Shown here: one piece after another, positions 34,755 to 45,973 of the stretch
Layout of the letters: every line of letters begins with the position of its first letter
Numbering within the stretch: position 1 is the first letter of the stretch
NCBI RefSeq assembly: GCF_012489685.1
Contig: NC_080041.1
Span: 19,717,802 to 19,781,801 of the forward strand
From: Lotus japonicus
Lineage: Eukaryota > Streptophyta > Magnoliopsida > Fabales > Fabaceae
Length of the DNA stretch: 64,000 nt
Direction: 5' to 3'
Program-made: the position numbers and the translations under genes
The notes under the pieces: model-generated
What the model was told of the DNA's origin: nothing
Database searches by the model: none
What the model saw: the letters and a program-made list of their open reading frames with translations, nothing else

Positions 34755-35648
34755 CACACCTTGTACAGTAAACCTCTCCATTTCCACCTTGTACACGTAA
34801 GCTTCTGTTGATCATTTTCCATGTCAGCTTACAGGTTGGATGAGAGAGGTAAAACCAAGTTGGATGAGAGAGATTGGAAAATTGAAAGGGGGCAAACGAA
34901 ATTTTGAGTCCAAAATTAGACAGAGACCTCTCTCATCTTCACCTCTAGGGTTTTCTTGCTCAGCCACCGTCGCCCCCACCAAAGCAAGTCTCCTTCGCTG
35001 GTCGCTCTTCCATGTTGCCGCTGGGATCGCTCCTCCGCCGTCCCTACCGCGTCTCTCCCTCACTCTCTCTCTCTTCCCCTTGAGAAACAAGGTATGCTGG
35101 TGCTTGTTATTGTATCTATTTCCAATCAAAATCAAAGTCTGGGTCCTGATTATTTTCCCCCAAATGCAGATGTATTTGTTGAAAAAATTGATTTTGGTGG
35201 ATTGATATGGGTTTAGAGAACCTCCCCTGAATAATTTTTCTGTTGTATTGAATTCGTTTCATTTGGGTGCTGTAAATTTTTCTTTTTTTTCTTCTGGGTG
35301 TTTTTCTCTGTTGTTTTTTTTTTTGGTACCTATGGATTGGATCATTCCTCATTACTTTATGGATCAATAAGTTTGTGTGCATGATATCCATGCACATCTA
35401 TCACATGTTCTGTGTCCATTAAGAGGCACTGATTTTGAGACCCCTTGTACAATGCTTCTAGTATTTTCTTCAGAAACCATGTTTGGCACAACAAGTGCTT
35501 TATGAGGTTCCTTATGGTGAAGTGAATTGTAAAGTTGATTCTTTGGTTTTTAATTTTGTCATTTGTAGGAAGAGTATGAATGTATTCTACTTTTGTAGGC
35601 TATATATCCTTCTTGGGTTTGCAGCGTTTTATTTCCCGTAGAGTTCAA

Positions 35649-35975
35649 CTAGTTGTTTGTTGCGAATGTTAGATAATCTAAATTCATTGCAAGAATATAG
35701 TTGGGGTGCCGCGTTTTATGATACCTTGGTTCTAAGCTTGAGTTGTTGTGCTAAATGCTTGAATAAGCCAAAGAATAAATCAGTTGTAAGGATAACCGGT
35801 TGTGCAGCCATAATACAGGTAGTTTGTAGTATATCTATTATTATTGCTAAAAATTCGTTATGGTTGTTTATAATTTTGTATTTGTATTTCTTCATTTAAC
35901 TAAATGATTTTATGGTGCTGATATAGATTTGGGCTTTGGAGCACATGTTCTTTAAGATGATTTGATGATGATTAA
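35649..35975 (+). pseudogene. Plant-mobile-domain-like C-terminal fragment
   Basis: Plus-strand translation gives LDNLNSLQEYSWGAAFYDTL, then RITGCAAIIQ. A possible GT-AG intron (about 35818-35925) joins it to IWALEHMFFKMI. The spacing SL..Y.WG.A..DTL...L and the following WALEH is typical of the C-terminal half of transposon-associated plant mobile/DUF1985-type domains, for which only a mobile-element origin is established. The protein start and catalytic regions are missing. Confidence 0.55.
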
Positions 35976-36474
35976 GCAAGTTCTTCAACCAACGGTTCAG
36001 TCAAGCCCACAAACTATTAATTACACGTGTGAGGATGAAGCAAACACATGGTGTGACGATAATCGTATCATGATGAATGCCACATTGAGGAACAAAATCT
36101 GCAAGTAAGATCCAACATATACACACGTCTTAAGGATTTTCCAAGAAAGCGCATAGAAAGTACAGTACATAGATCACCTTGGACTACATATCAGAGGAGA
36201 CACAACAAGGGCAAGGAGGTTAAAGCTAGAAACTTGTGACAGTTTTTGTTATGTTCGTTTTTTGAAGAGAATAGGTCATGTGTTAAATAGAAAATTTTGT
36301 TAACTTATGGGGTAGGTTTGATGTACTATGTAGATGCACCATCTATGGTGGTTTTGTTATGTCCATTGAGAGTAGGAGTCCTAATCCTATTCATGTGTTT
36401 ATGCTATAATGCATCTTTAAAATGGACTTGAACTTATATAATATTGTGTCTTAGACATATATTTATAGCCTTTA

Positions 36475-37550
36475 TTAAGAGCAATTACCCGCAAAGTCAA
36501 ACATTACTACCTAAGTATATGTAATAACAATAATGTGATACTTTGTTATGTGCCACTGAGATTACAGGGTCTTAATCTACTTCAAAATAAAAAACATCAT
36601 TATCTTTCATAATTGATTTATATCTGATATGGTAACCAATTGTACAGAGATATACCCATGTTTTAAACCTGAACTACCCATCCATATACAGTCAATTTCA
36701 TATTAACCTTATCCCCTTAATTGACCCAAATACCAATTTGTGGGACAACTATATTTCATTAGACAAAATTTAACAATGGTTTCAAAATATTCATCCAAGT
36801 TTTGGACCAAAAACTATTGAAAATAACTGTATTTGATAGCAACTACCCACGAAGTTAGACGATACTACCCAAATATATGTAATAACTATAATGTGATACT
36901 TTGTTATGTGCCACTGAGATTAAAGGTTCTTAATCTACATCAAAACTAAAAACATCATTATCTTTCAAATTGATTTATATCTAATATGGTGACCAATTGT
37001 ACACAGATATACCCATGTTTTATACAGGAACTACTCATCCAGTTACGGTCAACTCAGATTAACCTTGTCCACTTAATTGACACAAATACCAATTTGTGGG
37101 ACAACTAAAGGTTAATGAGACAAAGATTAAGAATTGTCTCAAATAATTTATCTAAGTTTAGGGCCAAAGTCAAATAAAATAGCCTTATTTAAAAGCAACA
37201 ACCCGCAAAGTCAGACATTACTACCCAAGTATATGTAATAATTATAATGTGATATTTGTTATGTGCCACTGAGATTAAAGGCTTTTAATCTACTTCAAAA
37301 ATTAAAAACATCATTATCTTTCATAATTAATTTATAACTGATATGCTGACCATTTGTACACACATATACCCATGTTTTAAATAAGAACTACTCATCCAAT
37401 TACAGTCAATTCAAATTAACTTTATCCACTTAATTGACTCAAATACCAATATGTGGAACAACTATATTTAATTAGACAAAGTTTAACAATGGTTTCAAAA
37501 TATCCATCCAAGTTTTGGACCAAAGACTACTGAAAATACCAATGGCACCT
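36475..37550. repeat. Three ~355-bp tandem subterminal repeats (left arm)
   Basis: Units start near 36478, 36836 and 37191, each containing ACCCGCAAAGTCA, GTGCCACTGAGATTA, TACCCATGTTTTA, ACTCATCCA, CTTAATTGAC and ACCAATTTGTGG variants. They recur inverted at 40090-40760. Confidence 0.9.
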
Positions 37551-37988
37551 AACTTCCAATTTTTCAGTGCAAATGCAAGTATTAAGACAAATGAAATAAT
37601 TCTAAAATGCTGCACTATGTGGGTGGAATCCCAGTACTTAATAAATTACAATTGAAAATTAATCTTCTTGTGTACACGAACCACGAGATCAGTTGCTATG
37701 TGTGCTCTACAATTTGTTATGTCAACTGAGGATCTGACAGTCGAGCTTTCGCCCCATTCGTGAATTGAGACCTCTGGAATCGAGTCCTGTCAATGTTACA
37801 TTTCAAGGTAATAAAATTCAGTGGTGGAAAATAGTTGAGCAGGAGCTAAACAATTGAATCATGACATAATAGCAAATTTAGAATAACATAGTTTAATTCA
37901 ATTTACTTGATTGTTGACTTCCTTTTGGCGACGGTTCCTTGCCACCTTCTTACTCTTAACTACTTTCTCAGTAGTAGACATTTTTCTC

Positions 37989-38471
37989 TTAAATGAGGGA
38001 GTCCAACTCATCTAATAGTCTAAACATACTCATGTTCACAAAGTTTGATGTATTTGGAAAGTAGAACTCTGCAAACGCAAGAATGATGTATACCTTACAA
38101 AAATCATCCACACACCCTTCCCTCATACAGAGTAGTAGGTTTTCATATATCACCTCCAAAGTGATGCGATCATCCTCAAATAAATCTCTAGTGTGAGACT
38201 CTGCTTCTTCATTACACTCAAATGGTTCAACTGAGATGCGCAACTCAAGCACAAAGCATACATCTAGAGGAGTGGAATGTATAACCCTTGTTCCTACTCT
38301 AAATCCACAACCGTCCTGTGACCACCTACTAATCAATTCTTTCAACAATATACCAAATATACTTATTTCTTCCTCTAGGTGCATGCACCATTTGAACGGG
38401 GTTGCCTCAATTCGTTGACATATCAAATGGGTCAAACGCTTATCGGTTGTCGTGTCTCTCAAATGGGTCAA
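37989..38471 (-). pseudogene. Plant-mobile/DUF1985-like domain fragment
   Basis: A 160-codon open frame includes LLKELISRWSQDGCGFRVGT, RVIHSTPLDVCFVLELRISV, a charged linker, VDDFCKVYIILAFAEFYFPN and FRLLDELDSL. Length and block order resemble the N-terminal half of the mobile domain that precedes the LDxLDSL..Y.WGAA part. That second half is present at 35649 on the other strand, so the two pieces may derive from one protein type. The function is unknown, probably an element-encoded accessory protein. The upstream part is missing and the ORF runs into a stop after the LDSL block, suggesting truncation or an intron. Confidence 0.5.
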
Positions 38472-38618
38472 ACGCTCTCAATATGTAGCGGGCTCCACAT
38501 ACATTCCTTAAGAGTACCTAAAATGGCCAACATCAACAATTTTAAAAACACAACATTAGTGACATTAGAAATCAAAATGTCAACCATAATTTCATACACA
38601 AAAAACAAGTTTTTAAAT

Positions 38619-39864
38619 GGCTTAAATACTCTTTTGGCCCCTGAAATTGTAAAGGGAATCAAACCTGATCCCTGTAAAATTTTTGCATCGAATTGAGTCC
38701 CTAAAGTTTTTTTTTTTAATTTAATTGAGTCCAAAGGGTGTCTGGATCTGATGTGGCTTGTTTTTAATCCCAATCAGCTTTTCCACGTGACTTTTTCTTT
38801 TATTTTTTAAATACTGATTAATGCCACTTGTTCTAATTAATTGTAAATCAATATTAATCCCTAATTAAACATCTTAGCCCCCCAATTTAAACCTTAGATT
38901 ACCCAAACTTTATCTCCTTTCCACAAACTCAAGCTCAGATTCACGATTCTTCTCAACAACAAACCAATATCAATTTCAGTATCACAATCACTTTCAATAT
39001 CACACCACGTTCATCCATCTCTTTCAATATCACACCACTTTCAACCTGGTCCCTGTTCAATTTGGGGGTTATTGAGAGATAATTTGGGGTTTTTGAGTTG
39101 TTCATCCATCTCTTTCTCACTCTCACAATCACTTTCAACATCATCACCATGTTCCCCTACTTCATTAGACCAACCGAGAAATCGCAAGCACCAAACCCAA
39201 AAATTTCAAGCACCAAGACGAGAGATGAACCCAGAAAGAGATGAAGCCCAAATCTGCTCGATGGAAAAAGAAGAAGAAAGGCAGATCTGGTGCTTGTGGC
39301 GGTGGTTAGCCTTCCCTCTGCGGATCTGGGTTTGATGGGGAGGAAGAGACGGCACGGAAAGGTGTTGGATATGTCATTGAACAAAATCAGGTTACAGTGA
39401 TCAATATAAGAGAAGAAATTGGATGAGTGAGCCTAGAGAAACCTTAAATTAGGAATGTTGGGGACTGGGGAGGAAGAGACGAAAGGCGTTTGGATCTGCC
39501 ACAAACGACTATGAAGCTTGACAAAATCCCAAAAGACTATGAAGTTGTCATTGCCATTGCAGACGGTGGGGATGGCACATTTAAATTAGACTAGATAATT
39601 TAGATTAGGTTGGATTTTTTGTTTTTTGTTTGTATGAGTGGAATAAAAAACAGGAATACTAATTAATTATATGACATGGAAAAATAAAAAAAAGCCACGT
39701 GGAAAAGCTGACTAGGTAAAAAATAAGACACATCAGACTCAGACACACTTTGGACCTAATTAGATTAAAAAACAAAATTTAGGGACCCAATTTGATGCGA
39801 AAATTTTACAAGGATCAGGTTTGATTCCCTTTACAATTTTAGGGGTCAGAAGAGTATTTAAGCC
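38619..39864. mobile_element. Mutator-like long-TIR element, 1,246 bp, nested
   Basis: The ends are GGCTTAAATACTCTTTTGGC and the complement of GGCTTAAATACTCTTCTGAC, with inversion over about 190 bp (CAAACCTGATCC, AAAATTTT, TGATGTG). A perfect 9-bp TSD TTTTTAAAT lies at 38610-38618 and 39865-39873. No transposase. The interior (39070-39560) has leader-like, GA-rich sequence without a recognisable gene. Confidence 0.92.
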
Positions 39865-39873
39865 TTTTTAAAT

Positions 39874-39968
39874 TCATTCAATAAATGATGTATCTAGTCT
39901 ATAATAATGACTAGATACATCATTTATTCAATGAATCTAAAATCTTTTTTACTTATAATAGTGACCGG
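39874..39968. mobile_element. Stowaway-like hairpin MITE
   Basis: GATGTATCTAGT and ACTAGATACATC form a hairpin stem around CTATAATAATG, extended by ATTCAATAAAT/ATTTATTCAAT. The end CTTATAATAGTGACCGGA is the inverse of the terminus at 16972. It directly abuts the TSD of the nested element at 38619. Confidence 0.7.
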
Positions 39969-40089
39969 ACTATTATGCCTGCCTTGGGACTTGGAACGCT
40001 TCATGATAACAACAAACTAAGGTCAAAACTCTCACTTGAGACATTGGAAGGGAATACAAATTCAATGTGTAAAAAAGAGTAATTTTGAT

Positions 40090-40760
40090 GCAATTATACC
40101 AGTTTTTAGATTTCTGGTTTACAAAGTACATCATATTTACAAGTTTTTTCGAAACCAGATGGTGCATCTTTAGTCCAAATCTTGGATGACTGTAAATGGA
40201 TGGGCAGATCAGATTAAAACATGGGTATGTCAGTGTACAATTGGTCACCATATTAGATATAAATCAATTATGAAAGAAAACGATGTATTTTATTTTGAAG
40301 TAGATTAAGAGGCTTTAATCTCAGTGGCACATAACAAATATCACATTATAGTTATTACATATACTTGGGTAGTAATGTCTGACTTTGCGGGTAGTTGCTT
40401 TTAAATAAGGCTATTAACTTAGATGAATTATTTGAGACCATTCATAAACTTAGTCTCATTAACATTTAGTTGTCTAACAAATTGGTATTTGAGACAATTA
40501 AGTGGATAAGGTTAATCTGAATTGACTGTAAATGAATGGGTAGTTCATGCTTAAAACATGGGTATGTCTGTGAACATTTGGTCACCATTTCAGATATAAA
40601 TCAATTATGAAAGATAACGATGTTTTTAATTTTGAAGTAGATTAAGAGCATGTAATCTCAGTGGCACATAACAAAGTATCACATTATTGTTATTACATCT
40701 ACTTGGGTAGCAACATTTGACTTTGTGGGTAGTTACTCTTAATAAAGGCTATAGATATAT
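40090..40760. repeat. Two subterminal repeats, inverted relative to 36475-37550 (right arm)
   Basis: The minus strand repeats ACCCGCAAAGTCAGACATTA (complement ending 40396) and ACCCACAAAGTCAAATG (complement ending 40732), plus GTGCCACTGAGATTA and TACCCATGTTTTA in the same order as the left arm. Homology continues outward over GGACTTGAACTTATATAAT to about 40820. Confidence 0.88.
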
Positions 40761-41439
40761 GTCTAAGGCACAAGATTATATAAGTTCAAGTCCATTTTAA
40801 AAATGAATTATAGCATAAACACACGAAATCCTAAGTATCATTCACAGGACAAATGCAAAAACAGAGCAAAAAGACTTCCTATGTGTTGCAAGTTTCATTC
40901 ATGACAAGCGCAGAAAATGATTTGTTGATCACAAGTACAGGTGTGTACGTAATACATATACATTCTTGTATGAAATCTTGAGTATCAATTCTTCACAGGA
41001 CAAATGCAAAACCAGAGCAAAAAACAAACTAATTATAGAAGTTGTAACCTTACCTCTGCACAAAGGGTGTTGGAACCTCGATAGGAGCGTGGCGGCGGCG
41101 CTGTTGCAGACGTGCGTGTTGCTCGGAGTGGAGAAGGGCCGCTGGAAGAAAGGGAGGGGAAATGGAGGTGGTGGATTTGGAAGGAGAAAGGGAAAATGGA
41201 GGTGGTGGTGCGGCAGCTTACAGGAGAAAGGGGAAATGGAGGTGGTGAGTTGAGGAAATAAGTGGTGATTTAATTTTGGGGGAGAGAACCCTAATTTTTT
41301 CCAATTTTGTTTTCCCACCCAATTTTCCCTCACTTTCTCATTTTTTAGCTTTCTTCTCTCTCTGCCACGGTGGCAAGCTGAATGGCAACGTGTGATGTGG
41401 CAAAGGTGGAAATGGAGAGAAATCACTATTCAAGGTGTG

Positions 41440-42185
41440 GAGATAACATTACCGATCCCACGAGGTTATATAACATTATTTTCTATGAAATTGCTTAAGA
41501 TGGAAGTAAATAGGCCAAGTAAAATACAAACAAAACTTTTATCGATACATGATACATGTCCAATATAGACCATTTCCTGTGATCAGGATAAACAACATCC
41601 TATTCTATACATAGCCCTTAAATCACAAAATGTCATACAATTACACCCCTATCTGCATATGTGCATATTCTGTGCTATACATGGCAAAGCAAGAGGGGGA
41701 AAATGTTACAGCCTACAACATTCTAGCTTATCCAGAAAAATCAAAATGAGCCACTTATCATGCCATCAAGGGAACTTCTACATGTGACTTAGATTAGAAG
41801 AGATATGAGAGCAAATGACAAAACCATGACAAGATCATGGCCAAAGGACTACAAAAGAATTGTGCACTCGATTAGAATCAAGCAGAACTTGCCTAGTTAA
41901 AGGCAAAAAAAAATTCAAGACACATTGCCTGAGGGGGCACTTTGTCTGATATTTTCAATGTCAGCTGATATCATAACCAGGGTATCCTTTCCGGCAAAGG
42001 ACACAATCCGCTCTGAGCCTGTACTGTGTCTTTCCCTTGACGCTCCTGTGGTAAAATCAGACAGCTTGTCACACTGAGAAAGAATGAACCAGATTTCATC
42101 CATTTTCAGATAAGGAAAACTGTTTTACTTTTGCAACCATATGAGTCCCTTTTCCTTTTACAGAACATGGTTAAAAGGAGTGCCC
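41440..42185. other. 3' flank of the COL gene
   Basis: The minus-strand 3' untranslated region and downstream DNA of the COL gene. Poly(A)-type AATAAA-like phrases occur but none is decisive. Open readings at 41915-42103 lack any domain and are best read as UTR. Confidence 0.5.
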
Positions 42186-45100
42186 TCAGTAGCTTCTGGT
42201 TTCGCTCAAAGGGTCATAATCATAGACATCTCCGGCTTTGACAAACCGACCCTTCACACGTTTTCTAACATCAGCCCTTGCCTTGCGAGTGGCATATCTT
42301 ACTCTCTTATCAAACCTGAAATAATAACCAGAACAGATGTTAATTCACCTATAAAGCAAGTAAGTTTAGAACTTTAGAAATAAATTATATCCAACAGTTA
42401 ACCATTAGTTATATTGCTTAGCAGCAAAGAAAGCAACCAAAGCTAAAGACATGTCATATGTGCAATAGGATATCCCTAATTGGCTGATCACATTATGTAT
42501 AGCACAAACTATAGCAGATCATGAATGCATTATATTTATTAATATAATACCACAGAATAACTCCGTCTATGCATGCATAGCCGGTCCTAAGCCCGGGTAA
42601 AGGAGGATAGTTGTCTTAGGCCTTCGGCTGCCAACATAAAACTGGCCGATATCTTTAATATGTATCAAACACGAAAACCACAGAATGATAGACACAAATA
42701 TAACCATTAGCATACTGCATAACTAGTTTTATTATTTTTTGATATTTTTTTAAACTATTATTCATCACTACCACCTTATTAATTCAGTGTACTGAAAACC
42801 CCAAGTGTCTAGAGGAGAAAGGTCTAATATGGCTTACAAAGATAATAACATCAACAACGTTCTATCTATGGTGATGATTGATGAATGAATGTTAGGCATG
42901 AAGAGGCAATAAAAGAAACAAAATGAAATTTAAAAATAATGTGAAAGAATAAGTGCATCAGAGCGAGAATGTTGAAGTGGTTGGGTGGAAATACAATAAA
43001 ATATTTAGGACAAATGCATCTCAGAGAAAGTTGTAGCATCTACTGCAGACAAGATTACAAAATCTCAGCTAAGATGGTTTGGCCATATGAGAACAAAATC
43101 TATTAGACACTTAAAGAGAAGATCATAGGAACAAGGGTAGAAGAAAATCAAAAAAATCAGGAGAAACTATTCAAGATGTCCTAGCTCTAAAGTTTTCCCT
43201 ACACAGTTTTTATCAAGCATAATGGTATTAATTAACCCATATGGCTAACTCCACCTATTAGGATAAGGCTTTCCTACTATTCTTGTTGTAGAACAATAAG
43301 GTAAAATGAATAAAGAAACAATTAGTGAAATTAATAATCACATGCTCAGAACAGCACAAAGTCAACACTGGATGATTGTCAGGTCACCGTGATTTTGGAT
43401 GAACGGCATTGGCTATGTAAATAGTATAATCACAATCAACTTACTTCCTGTTCTTTTTCTTTTCCTTATAACGCATGACAGCATTGCTGCGATTAGCAGA
43501 ATGCAGAGAACTCTCAGGGAAAGGAGGACACCAGGGAGGTTCTCCCATGGGAAGCATTGAAGAAGCACCACAATCTTGATAGTCAGCAGTACTGCTATCC
43601 TTGGCAGCGCCAGAAAAAGAAATGTTTGATTGGGATTGCCTTGCCGCAAAACTAATAATTGGTTCTGTTTTAGTACTTAACATTGAATCTGCAGATGCCG
43701 CAGTGCTGCATGCTGGTTTCATGGCATTTCCCAACGCAACTGATGACCCCTAGAAAAATAAGTTTAGATCTGATCATAACTCAAAGTATGAAACGACAGA
43801 AATGCAGAACCATTTAACTCAGATCCTACAAAAGAAATTGTGTTCATTATCTAATACGACTTTCACATTACAAACGTGTAAATACTGGATGGTAAGAATC
43901 CTATTACTCAAGTACAAGCACCTGCAACATGAGTGGATGAATAAATACAACCAAATCAAATAAATATCAGGTTCAAGGAATTGAAATAGTGATTTATTCT
44001 ACCCAACAATAAAATACTTGATATTTTTTTATTTTGGCTGCAACATTCATGTACGTTCAATCAACACAAAGCATCAGCAGTTTGGCCATACTACTTGATG
44101 AAATATATAATTTATAATATGATTATACCAATTTTTGCTGATAATGAAAAGTTGGCACTAAGCTGACCATACCTTCGGGTCATCTTTCTTCCACTTCAAA
44201 CCATTCAGATAATACATTCATTAATAATAAATGAGACAAATGGTAGTGCTTCCTCAGATATGAAAGCATTTGATAGTTGATACAGCAATTTAAACAAATT
44301 TCAGTGGTGGAAAAACCCTGTTGAGACTGATTTATCTAATTACTTATTTTATCATACAAGTTAAGATATGCACTATCACCAGATGAGGGATAACAAGAAA
44401 TCGTGTACACAGATCAACAGGTAGATGATTGGTGTATGGTGTAGAACTTAATCACATTAAATTTCCCATTGATAAACTATGAATAACAAGATGCATGGCT
44501 TAGTTAAAAGGAATATAACACACACAGTGCTTCGGAAAGAGAAAAACCAAACTTATCACAAACAAAGGATGAAGAAATTTGAGTACCTCAGCAGTGAGAG
44601 CACCCTGACAATTGGAATCACCAGCACTAGCAGATATGTCCTTTGCCTCAAATAAGCTACCAATTCCACCATTTTCAAAAAGCTCTTCAGAATGACAGAG
44701 AGCCATACCAAAAAGTTCCTCATAGTTCTCAAGTTCAAGATCCATTTCATCTTTTGAAAAAAGATCCATTTCATCTTTTAAAAAAAGATCCATTTCATCT
44801 ATGTTGAAATCATCACACACAGTATCATCTTCACATAGTTCAGAAGTTTTTTTGGCGGGACAGTGTAACTGCAGATTCATCATGAGAGGTTAAGAAAGCT
44901 AAAAATTGTTAAACTCATTTCAGAAAACAATACACGTAAGGTACAAGGCTATTGTCTTTTTTCAAGCATATCATTATGCCATCTATTGTAATTCCTTGCA
45001 AGCTCACAATTTCGTTCATTGTTCTGTTGTTAGAATGCCCATCACACTTAGCATGATTATGACTATGTTGAGTTATCCATTGACACCAGCGCACACATAC

Positions 45101-45973
45101 GTTAGCAGGCACTTCAAGACAAAAAAATTAATGGAATTCTTGTTATGTATTGAGATGAAAGTTTGTTCACGTTACACTCAACTGGTACCCAAACACACTA
45201 TAATTTCTAAATAGTTTTGCTATTACCCCGTGATTTCTACAGAGAAAAAAGAAAAAGAGACCATCCTATAGATTTATGAAAATGAATTCACTCTTGGCAA
45301 CCTTGCAATTTAATTCACTGTACAGTAGTTAGAGAATGTCCACCAAACTTGGTCAGTTATAACTTATAAGACTTGGGATAAAAATGAAAAAATGAAGCTA
45401 TACCTTGGGCATACATTCATTGGCAGGTCCAGGTGCTTGTTCCAGAACACGAGGTTCTGAGCTTGACTCGGGTGCTGAAGATGTACCAACCCAAGATTTG
45501 TCCTTGTTGGGTAAATCAGTCACTTGAGCTGAACCAGACACATTCTCGCTTTCTGGAGGAACCCAAGCACTCTTGTCAGTGTTCTCATTTATGCTCATTA
45601 AACCAAGTTCCTTCTCACACGCTTCACCAATAGAAGGAATATCCGAGAAAAATGACCACATTGAAGAAAGTTCTGCAGCTGAAGGGCAGCCAGAGTAGCA
45701 ATTGATTGATTGCCTCTTGTGTGTTGAAGAAGACGGAGCGGCACCATGAGACAACCAATCACAGTTCTGACAAAGCGAAACTTTCTCATCAGCACACCTC
45801 ACATATGCAGGTTGTGAATTACACCTCTCGCATACAAGGGTTCTCGCGTGACGCTTAGAAAGGGCGTTAGCAGAATGAACATTCCGATCGCATGACAGGC
45901 ATAAACACGCAACATCCGAGCGGCAGTACACCGAGGACCTCTGCTCTCCACAAAAATCACATAAATAACCCAT
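42186..45973 (-). CDS. COL9: CONSTANS-like B-box/CCT transcription factor (COL9/COL10 type)
   Basis: Four exons with GT-AG junctions: 45404-45973, 44587-44868, 43445-43749, 42186-42315. They total 1,287 nt, 428 codons plus stop, all phases joining. B-box 1 is [20 protein letters not shown] to [10 protein letters not shown] (residues 5-50). B-box 2 is [20 protein letters not shown] followed by CQNCDW. Conserved middle blocks are [20 protein letters not shown] and [21 protein letters not shown]. The C-terminal CCT domain spans the exon 3/4 junction, [10 protein letters not shown] joined to [20 protein letters not shown], ending [16 protein letters not shown]. Arabidopsis COL9 delays flowering; B-boxes mediate protein contacts and CCT mediates DNA/NF-Y binding. 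COL9 and COL10 cannot be separated here. An 8-residue tandem expansion lies in exon 2. Introns 1-3 are ~535, 837 and 1,129 bp; intron 3 holds a LINE fragment. Confidence 0.93.
42588..43295 (+). mobile_element. RTE-type LINE 3' fragment in COL intron 3
   Basis: CCGGTCCTAAGCCCGGGTAAAGGAGGA (in short pieces: CCTAAGCCCGGGTAAAGGAG) is the usual RTE segment near the RT end. Downstream, [20 protein letters not shown] matches the RTE C-terminal motif LRWFGHV.R. It closes near GGATAAGGCTTTCC and TTGTTGTAG, the degenerate GTT-type RTE tail. It is opposite in orientation to the COL gene and heavily mutated. Confidence 0.7.
44739..44810. repeat. Three 24-bp tandem repeats coding for DEMDL units in COL exon 2
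   Basis: GATCCATTTCATCTTTT-type units at 44739, 44763 and 44787 code on the minus strand for [16 protein letters not shown] and FSKDEMDL. Related COL9 proteins have one such DE(V/M)DM block before LENYEELFG, so this is an in-frame expansion. Confidence 0.85.

Larger units (their letters stand above)
34755..41439. mobile_element. Large TIR transposon with inverted arrays of subterminal repeats, ~6.7 kb
   Basis: The ends match in inverse orientation: left CACACCTTG (34755) with CTCTCCATTTCCACCTTG and GTCAGCTTAC, right the complement (CACACCTTG, CTCTCCATTTCCACCTTTG, TTCAGCTTGCC) ending near 41439. Further in, 36388-37550 and 40090-40820 are inverted copies. The left arm has three ~355-bp tandem units, the right arm two ~336-bp units. 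Inside are two opposite-strand pieces of a plant-mobile-domain-like protein (35649-35975; 37989-38471), a leader/exon-like segment (34900-35095) and a younger nested element (38619-39864). No transposase and no clean TSD were found, so superfamily assignment is open; Mutator-like elements with such accessory domains are the nearest known case. Confidence 0.6.

Noticed and set aside
36475..37550. Regular repeats considered as CRISPR or satellite
   Set aside because: Units are ~355 bp without spacers, and an inverted set exists at 40090-40760, so they are transposon subterminal repeats.
41915..42103. 62-codon minus-strand ORF downstream of COL
   Set aside because: Falls in the COL 3' untranslated region after a family-matching C-terminus.
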